The position numbers and the translations under genes are program-made. The notes under the pieces are model-generated. The model saw only the letters and a program-made list of their open reading frames with translations. It was not told the origin of the DNA and searched no databases. Shown piece by piece: positions 39,128-48,064 of a DNA stretch of 51,054 nucleotides (position 1 is the stretch's first letter; the number at the start of each line of letters is the position of its first letter). The stretch comes from SIG565 sp045656145 (GTDB lineage: Bacteria; Bacillota; Clostridia; Oscillospirales; Acutalibacteraceae), in assembly GCA_045656145.1 (NCBI GenBank), contig JAZOQP010000023.1, positions 1 through 51,054 of the forward strand. Reading direction: 5' to 3'.

Positions 39128-41968
39128 ATGGCTTTAACGGAAATTAAAATTAAAGGAGCAAAGGTTAATAACCTTAAAAATATTGATTTAACAATCCCAA
39201 GAGATAAGCTCGTTGTTTTAACAGGGTTATCGGGCTCGGGTAAATCTTCGCTCGCTTTTGATACTATCTATGCTGAGGGACAACGCCGTTATGTTGAGTC
39301 CCTGTCTTCCTATGCGCGTATGTTCTTAGGGCAGATGGAGAAACCCGATGTTGAGTCTATTGAGGGACTTTCTCCCGCCATTTCCATAGACCAGAAAACA
39401 ACCTCTAAAAATCCGCGTTCAACCGTTGGAACTATTACCGAAATTTATGATTATTTAAGACTCCTTTATGCCAGAGTTGGTGTGCCGCATTGTCCAATTT
39501 GCAAAAAGGAAATTAAGCAGCAAACTACCGACCAGATTGTTGATAGCGTTATGAAACTTCCTGAAGCTACCAAAATTCAGGTTATGGCGCCTATTATCAG
39601 AGGTAGAAAAGGTGAGTATCAAAAGGAACTCGAAAATGCTCGCAAATCGGGTTATGTTAGGGTTCGCATCGATGGAAGTCTCTATGACCTTTCGGAAGAA
39701 ATCAAGCTTGAAAAGAATAAAAAACATTATATTGATATAATTGTTGACCGCCTTGTTATAAAGGATGATATTAAAAGCCGTTTATCAAGCAGTATTGAAA
39801 CTGCGGCAAACCTCACGGGAGGTATTGTAAATATTGATGTTATAGGCGGAGAAACCCTAACCTTTTCACAAAATTATGCCTGCGACGAGCATAATATTTC
39901 GCTACCGGAAATCACTCCAACCTTATTTTCCTTCAATAGCCCTGTTGGTGCGTGCCCTACTTGTACAGGCATTGGAAAATTTATGCGCGTTGACCCATCA
40001 ACCGTTATTGCTGATGACACAAAATCAATTTTACAGGGCGCGATTAAGGCTTCGGGCTGGGGAGTTAACTCATGGTTTTATCCAAATCAAGGCACAATTG
40101 CGGCAATGTATTATAAGGGCGTTGCTGATTATTTAGGCTTCGATATTAACACTCCTTTTAAAGAACTTACCGAAGAAGCCAAAGATATGATTTTCTATGG
40201 CACCCGCGGAGTTAAAATAAAACTTAATCGCTCTGGTAGTTGGGGCAAAGGGGAATACTATTCCGATTTTGAGGGGGTTATTAATAACCTCGAGAGAAGA
40301 TATAGAGAATCTAAAAGTGATTATGCCCGCAGAGAAATTGAGAGTTATATGGTTGAATGTAACTGTCCCGATTGTAACGGCACAAGACTCAAACCCGAAG
40401 CGCTTTGCGTAACGGTAGGCAATAAAAATATAAATGAAATGTGCGAAATGTCGGTTAACGATTTAATCGATTTTATTGATAATTTAACATTTAGTGATTT
40501 TAAACTTCAAATAGCTTCTCCTATTTTAAAGGAGATAAAGGCAAGGCTTAATTTTTTAAAGAGTGTTGGACTTGAATATTTAACACTAGGCAGAGAGGCA
40601 GGAACTCTTTCGGGTGGAGAAAGCCAAAGAATTCGTTTGGCAACCCAAATAGGCTCAGGGTTAACAGGCGTTTTGTATATTCTCGATGAGCCAAGCATTG
40701 GACTTCATCAAAGAGATAATGAAAAACTAATTGAAACCCTAAAGCATCTTAGAGACCTTGGAAATACTCTAATAGTTGTTGAGCATGATGAGGATACCAT
40801 TCGCTCTGCCGATTATGTTGCCGATATTGGCCCCGGTGCCGGTATTCACGGCGGCGAGGTTGTTTTCTCAGGCACGGTTGATGAGCTTAAAAAATGCAAA
40901 AATTCGCTTACTGCCGATTATTTATCAGGTAGGCGCTCCATTCCTGTGCCAAAAACCAGAAGAAAGGGTAATGGCGCCTTTTTGGAGATTAGGGGAGCCG
41001 AAGAAAATAATCTTAAGAAAGTAAATGTTAAGTTGCCTCTTGGGGAATTTGTTTGCGTAACGGGTGTTTCGGGTTCGGGCAAATCCTCGCTTATAAATGA
41101 AGTTCTCCAAAAATATTTATCGGGTAAACTTAATAAGGCCAAAACCTATCCGGGTAAATTTAAAGAGATTTTGGGCTATGAAAATCTTGATAAAATTATT
41201 GATATTGACCAGTCGCCAATCGGTAGAACTCCGCGCTCAAACCCTGCTACCTACACAGGTGTTTTCAATGATATCCGCGACCTGTTTGCTCAAACTAAGG
41301 ATGCAAAATCAAGAGGTTTTGCACCCGGAAGATTCTCCTTCAATGTTAAGGGTGGCCGATGCGAAGCCTGTGAGGGCGATGGAATTTTAAAAATTGAAAT
41401 GCATTTCTTGCCCGATATTTATGTTCCTTGTGAGGTCTGTGAAGGCAAGCGATATAACCGCGAAACCTTAGAGGTTAAATATAAGGGCAAGAATATCTAT
41501 GAAGTTTTAGAAATGACGGTTGAAGAAGGCCTTGAATTTTTCTCAGCAGTTCCCAAAATAAGCCGTAAACTTCAAACACTTTTTGATGTGGGACTCGGCT
41601 ATATAAAAATCGGTCAACCCGCAACAACCCTTTCGGGTGGCGAAGCGCAGAGAGTAAAACTTGCAACTGAACTTTCAAAAAGAAGCACAGGTAAAACCAT
41701 ATACATTCTTGATGAGCCCACAACAGGACTCCATTCTTATGATGTGCATATGCTGATTGAGGTACTTCAGCGTTTGGTTGATAGCGGAAACACAGTTGTT
41801 GTTATTGAGCATAATCTTGATGTTATTAAAACCGCCGATTATATTATTGATTTGGGTCCTGAGGGCGGTGATAAGGGCGGAGAGATTGTAGCTGTAGGAA
41901 CGCCTGAAGAGATAGCAAAAAACAAAAAATCTCACACAGGAAGATTTTTAAAGCAAATAATTGAATAG
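39128..41968 (+). CDS. uvrA: UvrABC system subunit A
   Basis: 946-aa damage-recognition ATPase with two ABC modules. Module I: GLSGSGKSSLAFDTIYAEGQ, then the UvrB-binding region, zinc fingers (CPICKKE, VGACPTCTG), signature LSGGESQRIRLA and DEPSIGLHQRD. Module II: GVSGSGKSSLINEVL, the major zinc finger (GGRCEACEGDG to CEVCEGKRY), LSGGEAQRVKLA and DEPTTGLHSYD. Full length with no disruption. The ribosome binding site is AAGAGG. Downstream DUF5685-like gene starts 65 nt later with no terminator between, so read-through is possible. Confidence 0.98.
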   Translation: MALTEIKIKGAKVNNLKNIDLTIPRDKLVVLTGLSGSGKSSLAFDTIYAEGQRRYVESLSSYARMFLGQMEKPDVESIEGLSPAISIDQKTTSKNPRSTVGTITEIYDYLRLLYARVGVPHCPICKKEIKQQTTDQIVDSVMKLPEATKIQVMAPIIRGRKGEYQKELENARKSGYVRVRIDGSLYDLSEEIKLEKNKKHYIDIIVDRLVIKDDIKSRLSSSIETAANLTGGIVNIDVIGGETLTFSQNYACDEHNISLPEITPTLFSFNSPVGACPTCTGIGKFMRVDPSTVIADDTKSILQGAIKASGWGVNSWFYPNQGTIAAMYYKGVADYLGFDINTPFKELTEEAKDMIFYGTRGVKIKLNRSGSWGKGEYYSDFEGVINNLERRYRESKSDYARREIESYMVECNCPDCNGTRLKPEALCVTVGNKNINEMCEMSVNDLIDFIDNLTFSDFKLQIASPILKEIKARLNFLKSVGLEYLTLGREAGTLSGGESQRIRLATQIGSGLTGVLYILDEPSIGLHQRDNEKLIETLKHLRDLGNTLIVVEHDEDTIRSADYVADIGPGAGIHGGEVVFSGTVDELKKCKNSLTADYLSGRRSIPVPKTRRKGNGAFLEIRGAEENNLKKVNVKLPLGEFVCVTGVSGSGKSSLINEVLQKYLSGKLNKAKTYPGKFKEILGYENLDKIIDIDQSPIGRTPRSNPATYTGVFNDIRDLFAQTKDAKSRGFAPGRFSFNVKGGRCEACEGDGILKIEMHFLPDIYVPCEVCEGKRYNRETLEVKYKGKNIYEVLEMTVEEGLEFFSAVPKISRKLQTLFDVGLGYIKIGQPATTLSGGEAQRVKLATELSKRSTGKTIYILDEPTTGLHSYDVHMLIEVLQRLVDSGNTVVVIEHNLDVIKTADYIIDLGPEGGDKGGEIVAVGTPEEIAKNKKSHTGRFLKQIIE

Positions 41969-42032
41969 TTTACAAAGTATTAATCATTTTCTAATTTGTT
42001 AGGTGTAAAATTAATGCAAGGGGAGTGGTGTT

Positions 42033-42860
42033 TTGTTTGGATTTATAAAACCATATAAACCTGAATTGCGCATAAAAGAGTACGAAACATATCGCTCCTT
42101 TTATTGCACAACCTGTAAAAAACTCGGCAAAAATTATGGACTTTTAGCGAGATTCACTCTTAATTATGAGTTTGTTTTTCTAAGTCTTCTTTGTTCTTCT
42201 TTAAAGGATGATGAATATAAAGTAAAGCAGGGGAGATGCCCCTTTAACCCCGCAAAAAAATGTAACTATTGCATAGAAAATTCAGATGAATTCGATTTTT
42301 CAACATCCGCGGCGGTTATGCTTCTATATTTCAAATTGCTTGATAATATAAGGGATGAAAAGCATTTTAAAAAATTAGGTTATTTAATGCTGAAACCACT
42401 TTTTAAATCAAGCTATAAAAAGGCAGCCTTAAAATATCCTGAGCTTTCAAGGCTTTTTAAGGAATACGATGAAAATCAGCAAAAAATTGAAAAGCAAAAT
42501 ACCGATAATATAGATTTAGCCGCAGAGCCAACCGCTAAAATGCTGGAGCAACTTTTAAAAATGTGCTCTTGTGATGAAAAGCAAAGGTTAGTATTAGGCC
42601 GATTAGGCTTCTGCCTCGGTAGATATATCTATATTTTAGATGCTGCTTGTGATTTGCAAAGAGATAAAAAGAAGGGCTCATTTAATCCGCTAAAAAATAA
42701 AGAAGATGTTGAGGAATTCATTTCTCGTCAAATTTATTTTTGCATTAATGAAGCGGCTTCTGCTTTTGAACTTATAAAAATATATAAATTTAAAAACATT
42801 TTAGGAAATATAATAACTCTTGGATTAGAGGATACCTTTAAAAAGGAGATTAGTAAATGA
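42033..42860 (+). CDS. DUF5685-like protein, possible class I terpenoid-synthase-like fold
   Basis: 275 aa, mostly helical, starting at TTG 42033 with GGGGAG 7-9 nt upstream. Two Cys pairs (YCTTCKKLGKNYG, CPFNPAKKCNYC) suggest a metal site. Two acidic motifs stand out: D104-NIR-D108 and D203-AAC-D207-LQR-D211, about 100 residues apart on helices. This DxxxD pair is like squalene/phytoene synthases, though the similarity may be fortuitous. The stop codon overlaps the next start as ATGA, so it is coupled to the J-domain gene. A weak promoter (TTTACA-17-TAATTT, 41969-41997) follows uvrA. No experimental function is known to me. Confidence 0.65.
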   Translation: MFGFIKPYKPELRIKEYETYRSFYCTTCKKLGKNYGLLARFTLNYEFVFLSLLCSSLKDDEYKVKQGRCPFNPAKKCNYCIENSDEFDFSTSAAVMLLYFKLLDNIRDEKHFKKLGYLMLKPLFKSSYKKAALKYPELSRLFKEYDENQQKIEKQNTDNIDLAAEPTAKMLEQLLKMCSCDEKQRLVLGRLGFCLGRYIYILDAACDLQRDKKKGSFNPLKNKEDVEEFISRQIYFCINEAASAFELIKIYKFKNILGNIITLGLEDTFKKEISK

Positions 42861-43456
42861 AAGACCCGTATGCAGTATTAGGCGTTGATAGAAACGCTTC
42901 TGAAGAAGAAATTAAAAAAGTTTATAGGGAACTTGCAAGGAAATATCATCCTGATAATTATGCCGATAATCCGCTTTCCGATTTAGCGCATGAAAAAATG
43001 CAGGAAATTAATGAAGCTTATGATGCAATAATTAATGAGCGCCGTTCGGCTTCTAAGGGCACTAAGAGTGGTTATAACGCAGGAAACGGGGAGTTTTCAC
43101 ATATTCGTCAGCTTATTTTCTCAGGTAGACTTGAAGAGGCTCAAGAACTTTTAGATGGCGTTCCCGTTGCAAACAGAACAGCCGAATGGTATTTCCTTAA
43201 CGGATCGGTTCTTTATAAAAGAGGTTGGTTTGAGGGCGCATATTCTTCATTTTCAACAGCCTGCAGAATGGACCCTTATAATGCAGAATATAAGGAAGCC
43301 TTTGATAGAATTTCCCGCCAATCAGGAAGGCGCTATAGTCCGTATACAAGTTCACCCAATATGGGCGGTTGCGGTTCTTGCGACCCCTGCACAACCCTTT
43401 GCGTAGCCGATTGTTGTTGCGAAATGTGCGGCGGAGATTTAATTCCTTGTTGTTGA
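42857..43456 (+). CDS. J-domain protein with TPR-like middle and Cys-rich tail
   Basis: 199 aa. Residues 1-62 are a J domain (DPYAVLGVDRNASEEEIKKVY, HPD at 31-33) that should stimulate a DnaK ATPase. Residues about 78-150 look like TPR helices (LIFSGRLEEAQELLDGV, AEWYFLNGSVLYKRGWFEGA). The last 30 residues hold ten Cys, ending CVADCCCEMCGGDLIPCC. It lacks the G/F region and the zinc domain of DnaJ, so it is a specialised co-chaperone. It is translationally coupled to the DUF5685-like gene, which is the obvious client candidate. Confidence 0.85.
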   Translation: MKDPYAVLGVDRNASEEEIKKVYRELARKYHPDNYADNPLSDLAHEKMQEINEAYDAIINERRSASKGTKSGYNAGNGEFSHIRQLIFSGRLEEAQELLDGVPVANRTAEWYFLNGSVLYKRGWFEGAYSSFSTACRMDPYNAEYKEAFDRISRQSGRRYSPYTSSPNMGGCGSCDPCTTLCVADCCCEMCGGDLIPCC

Positions 43457-43469
43457 GGTTGCAACTTAA

Positions 43470-44006
43470 ATGAAGAAAAATACCGTTAGAATTGCCTTTT
43501 GTTCCTTAATGGCGGCTCTCGGCACCGTTTTTATGTGGCTTTCATATTTTCCGTATTTTACCTATGCCGTGCCTGCCTTTTCGGGACTCGTTATGTTAAT
43601 AGTGCTAATCGAAATCGGCGCAAAATGGGCGTGGGTTACCTATATAATAACCGCCATTCTTTCTCTCCTTTTTGCCGAGCCTGAAGCAAAATTAATGTTT
43701 GTTTTGTTTTTAGGCTATTATCCCATTTTAAAGGCACATATTGAAAACATAAAAAGCAGAGTAGTGCAGTATTTAATTAAATTTGCTGTTTTTAATATTG
43801 CAGTATTAGTGGTTTATGGACTCCTAGCCAATATTTTTGGTATCTATATGGGGGATGTAAACAATGCCTCTTTGATTTTTATTGTTGGATTGCTGCTCTT
43901 AGCAAATGTAACATTTTATCTTTATGATATAGTTCTTGTAAGGGTTGCAAATCTTTATCTCTTCAGACTCCATAGAAAAATTTCAAAAATGCTTAAATTA
44001 AAGTAA
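43470..44006 (+). CDS. Polytopic membrane protein of unknown function, ECF S-component-like
   Basis: 178 aa with about five to six hydrophobic helices starting at residue 8 (IAFCSLMAALGTVFMWLSYFP). The size, the N-terminal Arg/Ser-Leu-Met-Ala-Ala motif and the helix count recall substrate-binding S components of energy-coupling-factor transporters, but no EcfA or EcfT gene is nearby. It is the third gene of the unit with the DUF5685-like and J-domain genes and is followed by a terminator. Function not known. Confidence 0.65.
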   Translation: MKKNTVRIAFCSLMAALGTVFMWLSYFPYFTYAVPAFSGLVMLIVLIEIGAKWAWVTYIITAILSLLFAEPEAKLMFVLFLGYYPILKAHIENIKSRVVQYLIKFAVFNIAVLVVYGLLANIFGIYMGDVNNASLIFIVGLLLLANVTFYLYDIVLVRVANLYLFRLHRKISKMLKLK

Positions 44007-44033
44007 AAAACCGCCTTTTTAGGCGGTTTTTTT
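44005..44033 (+). terminator. Terminator of the DUF5685/J-domain/membrane protein unit
   Basis: AAAAAACCGCC-ttttta-GGCGGTTTTTTT, an 11-bp stem plus T tract, overlapping the stop codon of the membrane protein gene. Confidence 0.9.
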
Positions 44034-44044
44034 GCAGTTTTATA

Positions 44045-44082
44045 TTGACTTTATATATGCATATATGTATAATTGTATACAA
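44045..44082 (+). promoter_or_regulatory. Promoter and GntR-type operator of the citrate pathway operon
   Basis: TTGACT (44045-44050), 17-bp spacer, TATAAT (44068-44073). The perfect palindrome TTGTATACAA (44073-44082) directly follows and overlaps the -10. This matches the half-site pattern recognised by FadR/FCD-type GntR regulators, and such a regulator is the second gene of this operon, so negative autoregulation is likely. An overlapping dyad GTATA-attg-TATAC lies at 44067-44080. Confidence 0.75.
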
Positions 44083-44106
44083 CAAAACATTTGAAGGAGA
44101 ATTACT

Positions 44107-45474
44107 ATGCTTGAGATTTCAAGAAAATCAAATTTGCTTGAGCAAAAATCATATAAGTACAGTCTTCAGGATATTCCTGAGCCTAATTTGTACCGAGATG
44201 TTTATCCTTATTCTGATGTGCCAAAGGTTGCATTCAACCATCGAAGAGTACCTATGGGTATGCCTGAGGAAATATGGATAACCGATACATCTTTAAGAGA
44301 TGGTCAGCAGTCGGTAGAGCCGTATAGCGTAGAGCAGATTGTTAATATTTATAAATTGCTTTCAAAACTTGGCGGACCTTACGGAATTATCCGTCAAACC
44401 GAATTTTTTGTTTACAGCAAAAAGGATAGGGAAGCCATTGAAAAATGTATGGATTTAGGTCTTAAATTCCCTGAAATAACAACCTGGATTAGAGCCAGCA
44501 AGGAAGATTTCAAGCTTGTTCGCGATTTAGGTATCAGAGAAACAGGTATACTTGTTTCTTGCAGCGATTATCATATCTTTAAAAAGCTTGGCAAAACAAG
44601 AAGCGAGGCAATGAAGATTTATCTTTCTGCCGTTGCCGATGCTTTTGAAGCGGGTGTTATGCCGCGCTGTCATTTAGAGGATATAACAAGAGCCGATTTC
44701 TATGGATTTGTTGTGCCTTTTGTTAATGAGCTTATGAAGATGTCTCGTGATGCGGGAATCCCCGTTAAAATTCGCGCGTGCGACACTATGGGTTATGGCG
44801 TGCCTTATACCGAGGTAGCGCTTCCAAGAAGTGTTCCGGGCATTATTTACGGACTTCAGCATTATTCCGATGTTCCAAGCGAAATGCTTGAGTGGCATGG
44901 GCATAATGATTTTTATAAGGCAGTATCGAATGCTTCAACTGCTTGGCTTTATGGTGCAAGCGCAGTAAACTGTTCGCTTCTCGGAATTGGAGAAAGAACA
45001 GGTAACGTTCCGCTTGAAGCAATGGTATTTGAATATGCTTCGCTTCGCGGTTCAATGGATGGTATGGACCCCACAGTTATTACCGAAATTGCCGATTATT
45101 TTAAAAATGAAATTGGATATAAAATTCCGCCTATGACCCCATTTGTTGGTAGGAATTTCAATGTAACTAAAGCAGGCATTCACGCCGATGGACTTTTAAA
45201 GGACCAAGAAATTTATAATATTTTTGATACCGATAAACTCCTTGGCAAACCAGCTTCGGTAATGGTAAGTAAAACAAGCGGACTTGCGGGTATTGCTTAT
45301 TGGATAAATCAAAACTATGGACTTCGCGGAGAAGATCAGCTTTCAAAACGCGACCCGATGGTAATAACTATAAAAGAGTGGATAGATAAAGAGTATGAAG
45401 ATGGAAGACAAACTGCTCTAACCACCGAAGAATTAGAGAGAAAAATCAGCGAGCTTTCGGGCGGAATGTTTTAA
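44107..45474 (+). CDS. Re-type citrate synthase (HMGL-like family)
   Basis: 455-aa TIM-barrel enzyme of the isopropylmalate/homocitrate synthase superfamily. TDTSLRDGQQS (residues 59-69) gives the metal-binding Asp, HGHND and NCSLLGIGERTGNVPLE complete the active site, and GRNFNVTKAGIHADGLLKD is also present. The approximately 40-residue N-terminal extension (QDIPEPNLYRDVYPY) and the sequence type match Re-citrate synthases of anaerobes such as Clostridium kluyveri, rather than LeuA. The operon partners aconitase and isocitrate dehydrogenase support citrate as product. The pathway leads from oxaloacetate and acetyl-CoA to 2-oxoglutarate for glutamate synthesis. Homocitrate synthase remains a less likely alternative. 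Confidence 0.85.
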   Translation: MLEISRKSNLLEQKSYKYSLQDIPEPNLYRDVYPYSDVPKVAFNHRRVPMGMPEEIWITDTSLRDGQQSVEPYSVEQIVNIYKLLSKLGGPYGIIRQTEFFVYSKKDREAIEKCMDLGLKFPEITTWIRASKEDFKLVRDLGIRETGILVSCSDYHIFKKLGKTRSEAMKIYLSAVADAFEAGVMPRCHLEDITRADFYGFVVPFVNELMKMSRDAGIPVKIRACDTMGYGVPYTEVALPRSVPGIIYGLQHYSDVPSEMLEWHGHNDFYKAVSNASTAWLYGASAVNCSLLGIGERTGNVPLEAMVFEYASLRGSMDGMDPTVITEIADYFKNEIGYKIPPMTPFVGRNFNVTKAGIHADGLLKDQEIYNIFDTDKLLGKPASVMVSKTSGLAGIAYWINQNYGLRGEDQLSKRDPMVITIKEWIDKEYEDGRQTALTTEELERKISELSGGMF

Positions 45475-45488
45475 AGGAGAAAAATAAA

Positions 45489-46130
45489 ATGTATCAACAT
45501 AAAAGTATTTCTCTTGCCGACCAGATTTTTGAGAAACTTGAAAAAGATATTCTAATCGGCAAGTATTCATACGGCGAAGTTCTTACCGAAACAAAACTTT
45601 CGGAGGAGTTAGGTGTTAGCCGCACACCTGTAAGAGAGGCGCTCAGGCGTTTAGCGCAGGAAAAGCTTATCAAAGAAACCCAGAAAGGCACCGTTGTTCT
45701 CGGAATATCTAAGGAAGACCTCATTGATATTTATGCCATTCGTATGCCACTTGAGGCAATGGCGGTTACAAGATTTATAGAAAATATGAATGAGGATACC
45801 TTTAAAATTTTAAAGGATATTGTTGATGTTCAGGAGTTTTATGGCAGCCGTAAGGACTTTTCGCATATTAGCGATAAGGATAGTGAGTTCCATGAGGCTA
45901 TTTATAGAAATTGCGGAAGTCATATTTTAGAAGAAACATTGGTGCCGCTTCATAGAAAGGTAGTTAAATTCCGTAAGGCATCTATTGAGCATTCGGGAAG
46001 AGCTGAAAAATCAATAGAAGAGCATAAGGAAATTTTAAAAGCTATCGAAGAAAAGAATGTTGAAAAGGCAATAGAGCTAGTAACAAAGCATGCCGATAAT
46101 GCAAAAAGAAACATTTTAAGAGAGGAATAA
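45489..46130 (+). CDS. GntR family regulator, FCD (FadR) subfamily
   Basis: 213 aa. The N-terminal winged helix contains LSEELGVSRTPVREALRRLAQEKLI (residues about 39-63, in two parts). The FCD effector domain has a metal-site pattern in DSEFHEAIYRNCGSH and the C-terminal EEHKEILKAI and KHADNAKRN. It sits inside the citrate pathway operon, 15 nt after the citrate synthase gene. It probably binds the TTGTATACAA site at the operon promoter. Likely effector: a carboxylate such as citrate or 2-oxoglutarate, by analogy only. Confidence 0.9.
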   Translation: MYQHKSISLADQIFEKLEKDILIGKYSYGEVLTETKLSEELGVSRTPVREALRRLAQEKLIKETQKGTVVLGISKEDLIDIYAIRMPLEAMAVTRFIENMNEDTFKILKDIVDVQEFYGSRKDFSHISDKDSEFHEAIYRNCGSHILEETLVPLHRKVVKFRKASIEHSGRAEKSIEEHKEILKAIEEKNVEKAIELVTKHADNAKRNILREE

Positions 46131-46132
46131 AA

Positions 46133-48064
46133 ATGGGTTTAACTATAGCACAAAAAATTATTAAAGCACATTTAGTTGAGGGAGAAATGAAGGTTGGAAC
46201 CGAAATTTCTCTTAAAATAGACCAAACCTTAACTCAGGATGCCACAGGAACTATGGCTTATCTTGAATTTGAAACAATGGGCATTGATAGGGTGCGCACC
46301 GAAAAAAGCGTTGCTTATATCGACCATAACACCCTTCAGTCAGGCTTTGAGAACGCCGATGACCACCGCTATATTCAAAGCGTTGCTAAAAAGCATGGCC
46401 TTTATTTTTCACGCCCCGGTAATGGAATTTGCCATCAGGTGCACCTAGAGCGTTTTGGCATTCCGGGCAAGACCCTTATTGGATCTGATAGCCATACCCC
46501 AACAGGTGGCGGTATTGGTATGCTCGCTTTTGGCGCGGGCGGTCTTGATGTTGCCGTTGCAATGGGCGGTGGCGCTTATTATATCACAATGCCTAAAATG
46601 TTTAAGGTTAATTTAAAGGGCAAACTTCGCCCGTTTGTAACCGCTAAGGATGTAAGCCTTGAGATACTTAGAATTTTATCGGTAAAGGGCGGCGTTGGCG
46701 CTATTATCGAATGGGGTGGCGAGGGCGTTAAAACCCTTTCGGTTCCCGAGCGTGCAACCATTACCAATATGGGAACTGAGCTTGGTGCTACGACCTCTAT
46801 TTTCCCATCCGATGAAATTACCTATGAGTTCCTAAAGGCTCAGGGAAGAGCAGAGGATTATGTTCCTCTTTCAAGCGATGAGGATGCTGAGTATGATAGA
46901 ATTATTGATATTGATTTGTCGGCTCTTAAACCCTTGATTGCCTGTCCTCATAGCCCTGATAATGTTGTAACTGTTGAGTCTTTAAAGGATGTAAAGGTAG
47001 ATCAGGTGTGCGTTGGCTCCTGCACAAATTCATCTCTTTTAGATATGCTTAAAGTAGCAGTAATGCTTAAGGGTAAGGTTATTCAGCCAACTGTTAGTAT
47101 GTCGGTTTCTCCGGGCTCTAAACAGGTTCTTTCAATGCTTGCCGATTCGGGCGCATTATCCGATATTTTAGCTTCGGGTGCAAGACTTTTAGAGTGTGCT
47201 TGCGGTCCATGTATTGGTATGGGATTTTCTCCTAATTCCGCAGGTGTATCGCTTAGAACCTTTAACCGTAATTTTGAGGGAAGAAGCGGAACCAAGGATG
47301 GTCAGGTTTATTTAGTTTCTCCCGAAACTGCTGTGGCTTCGGCACTCACAGGATATATTACCGACCCCACCATTTTCGGCGAGATGGCAAAAATCCAAAT
47401 GCCTGAAAACTTTAAAATTGATGATAGCGCAATAATTCCACCTGCAGATGAGGAAACTGCAAAGGATCTTGAAATTTTGCGCGGTCCCAATATTAAAAAA
47501 TTCCCTGAAGCGTATCCGCAAGAGGATTCTCTTAATGCTCCTTTAATTTTAAAGGTTGGCGATAATATAACAACCGATCATATTATGCCTGCAGGCGCTA
47601 AAATATTGCCTTATCGTTCAAATATTCCGCATTTATCTCAGTTCTGCTTCGGCGTTTGTGATTCAACATTCCCCGAGCGCGCTAAAGCAGCGGGTAAGAG
47701 CATAATTGTTGGTGGCTCTAACTATGGTCAGGGCTCTTCGCGTGAGCATGCGGCATTAGTGCCTCTCTATTTAGGTGTTCGCGCAGTAATTACAAAGAGC
47801 TTTGCGCGAATCCATATAGCAAACCTTATTAATGCAGGCATTATGCCTTTAACCTTTAAAAATGCCGATGATTATGATAGATTATCTGAGGGCGATGAGT
47901 TAGAACTTAATAATGTTTATGCCGGTATGGATAGCGGCGAAATTGTTCTTAAAAATAAAACAACAGGTGAGGAAATACCGCTTGTTTGTTCCTTTACCGA
48001 GCGCCAAAAAGCAATTTTAAAGGCAGGTAGCTTGTTAAAGTATACTAAGGAGGCAAATTCCTAA
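46133..48064 (+). CDS. Aconitate hydratase
   Basis: 643-aa 4Fe-4S enzyme that isomerises citrate to isocitrate. The cluster ligands are the Cys of VGSCTNSS and the two in CACGPCIGMG. Other family segments: DSHTPTGGGIGMLAFGAGGLDVAVAMGG in halves, GDNITTDHIMPAG, and the swivelling domain GGSNYGQGSSREHAAL. The length is that of the short, single-chain bacterial/mitochondrial-like form. It overlaps the isocitrate dehydrogenase start by one base (TAATG). 2 nt after gntR. Confidence 0.95.
   Translation: MGLTIAQKIIKAHLVEGEMKVGTEISLKIDQTLTQDATGTMAYLEFETMGIDRVRTEKSVAYIDHNTLQSGFENADDHRYIQSVAKKHGLYFSRPGNGICHQVHLERFGIPGKTLIGSDSHTPTGGGIGMLAFGAGGLDVAVAMGGGAYYITMPKMFKVNLKGKLRPFVTAKDVSLEILRILSVKGGVGAIIEWGGEGVKTLSVPERATITNMGTELGATTSIFPSDEITYEFLKAQGRAEDYVPLSSDEDAEYDRIIDIDLSALKPLIACPHSPDNVVTVESLKDVKVDQVCVGSCTNSSLLDMLKVAVMLKGKVIQPTVSMSVSPGSKQVLSMLADSGALSDILASGARLLECACGPCIGMGFSPNSAGVSLRTFNRNFEGRSGTKDGQVYLVSPETAVASALTGYITDPTIFGEMAKIQMPENFKIDDSAIIPPADEETAKDLEILRGPNIKKFPEAYPQEDSLNAPLILKVGDNITTDHIMPAGAKILPYRSNIPHLSQFCFGVCDSTFPERAKAAGKSIIVGGSNYGQGSSREHAALVPLYLGVRAVITKSFARIHIANLINAGIMPLTFKNADDYDRLSEGDELELNNVYAGMDSGEIVLKNKTTGEEIPLVCSFTERQKAILKAGSLLKYTKEANS

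Noticed and set aside
44107..45474. 2-isopropylmalate synthase (leuA)
   Set aside because: The N-terminal extension, length and linkage to aconitase and isocitrate dehydrogenase fit Re-citrate synthase; no leuB/leuC/leuD-type LeuCD split genes are adjacent.
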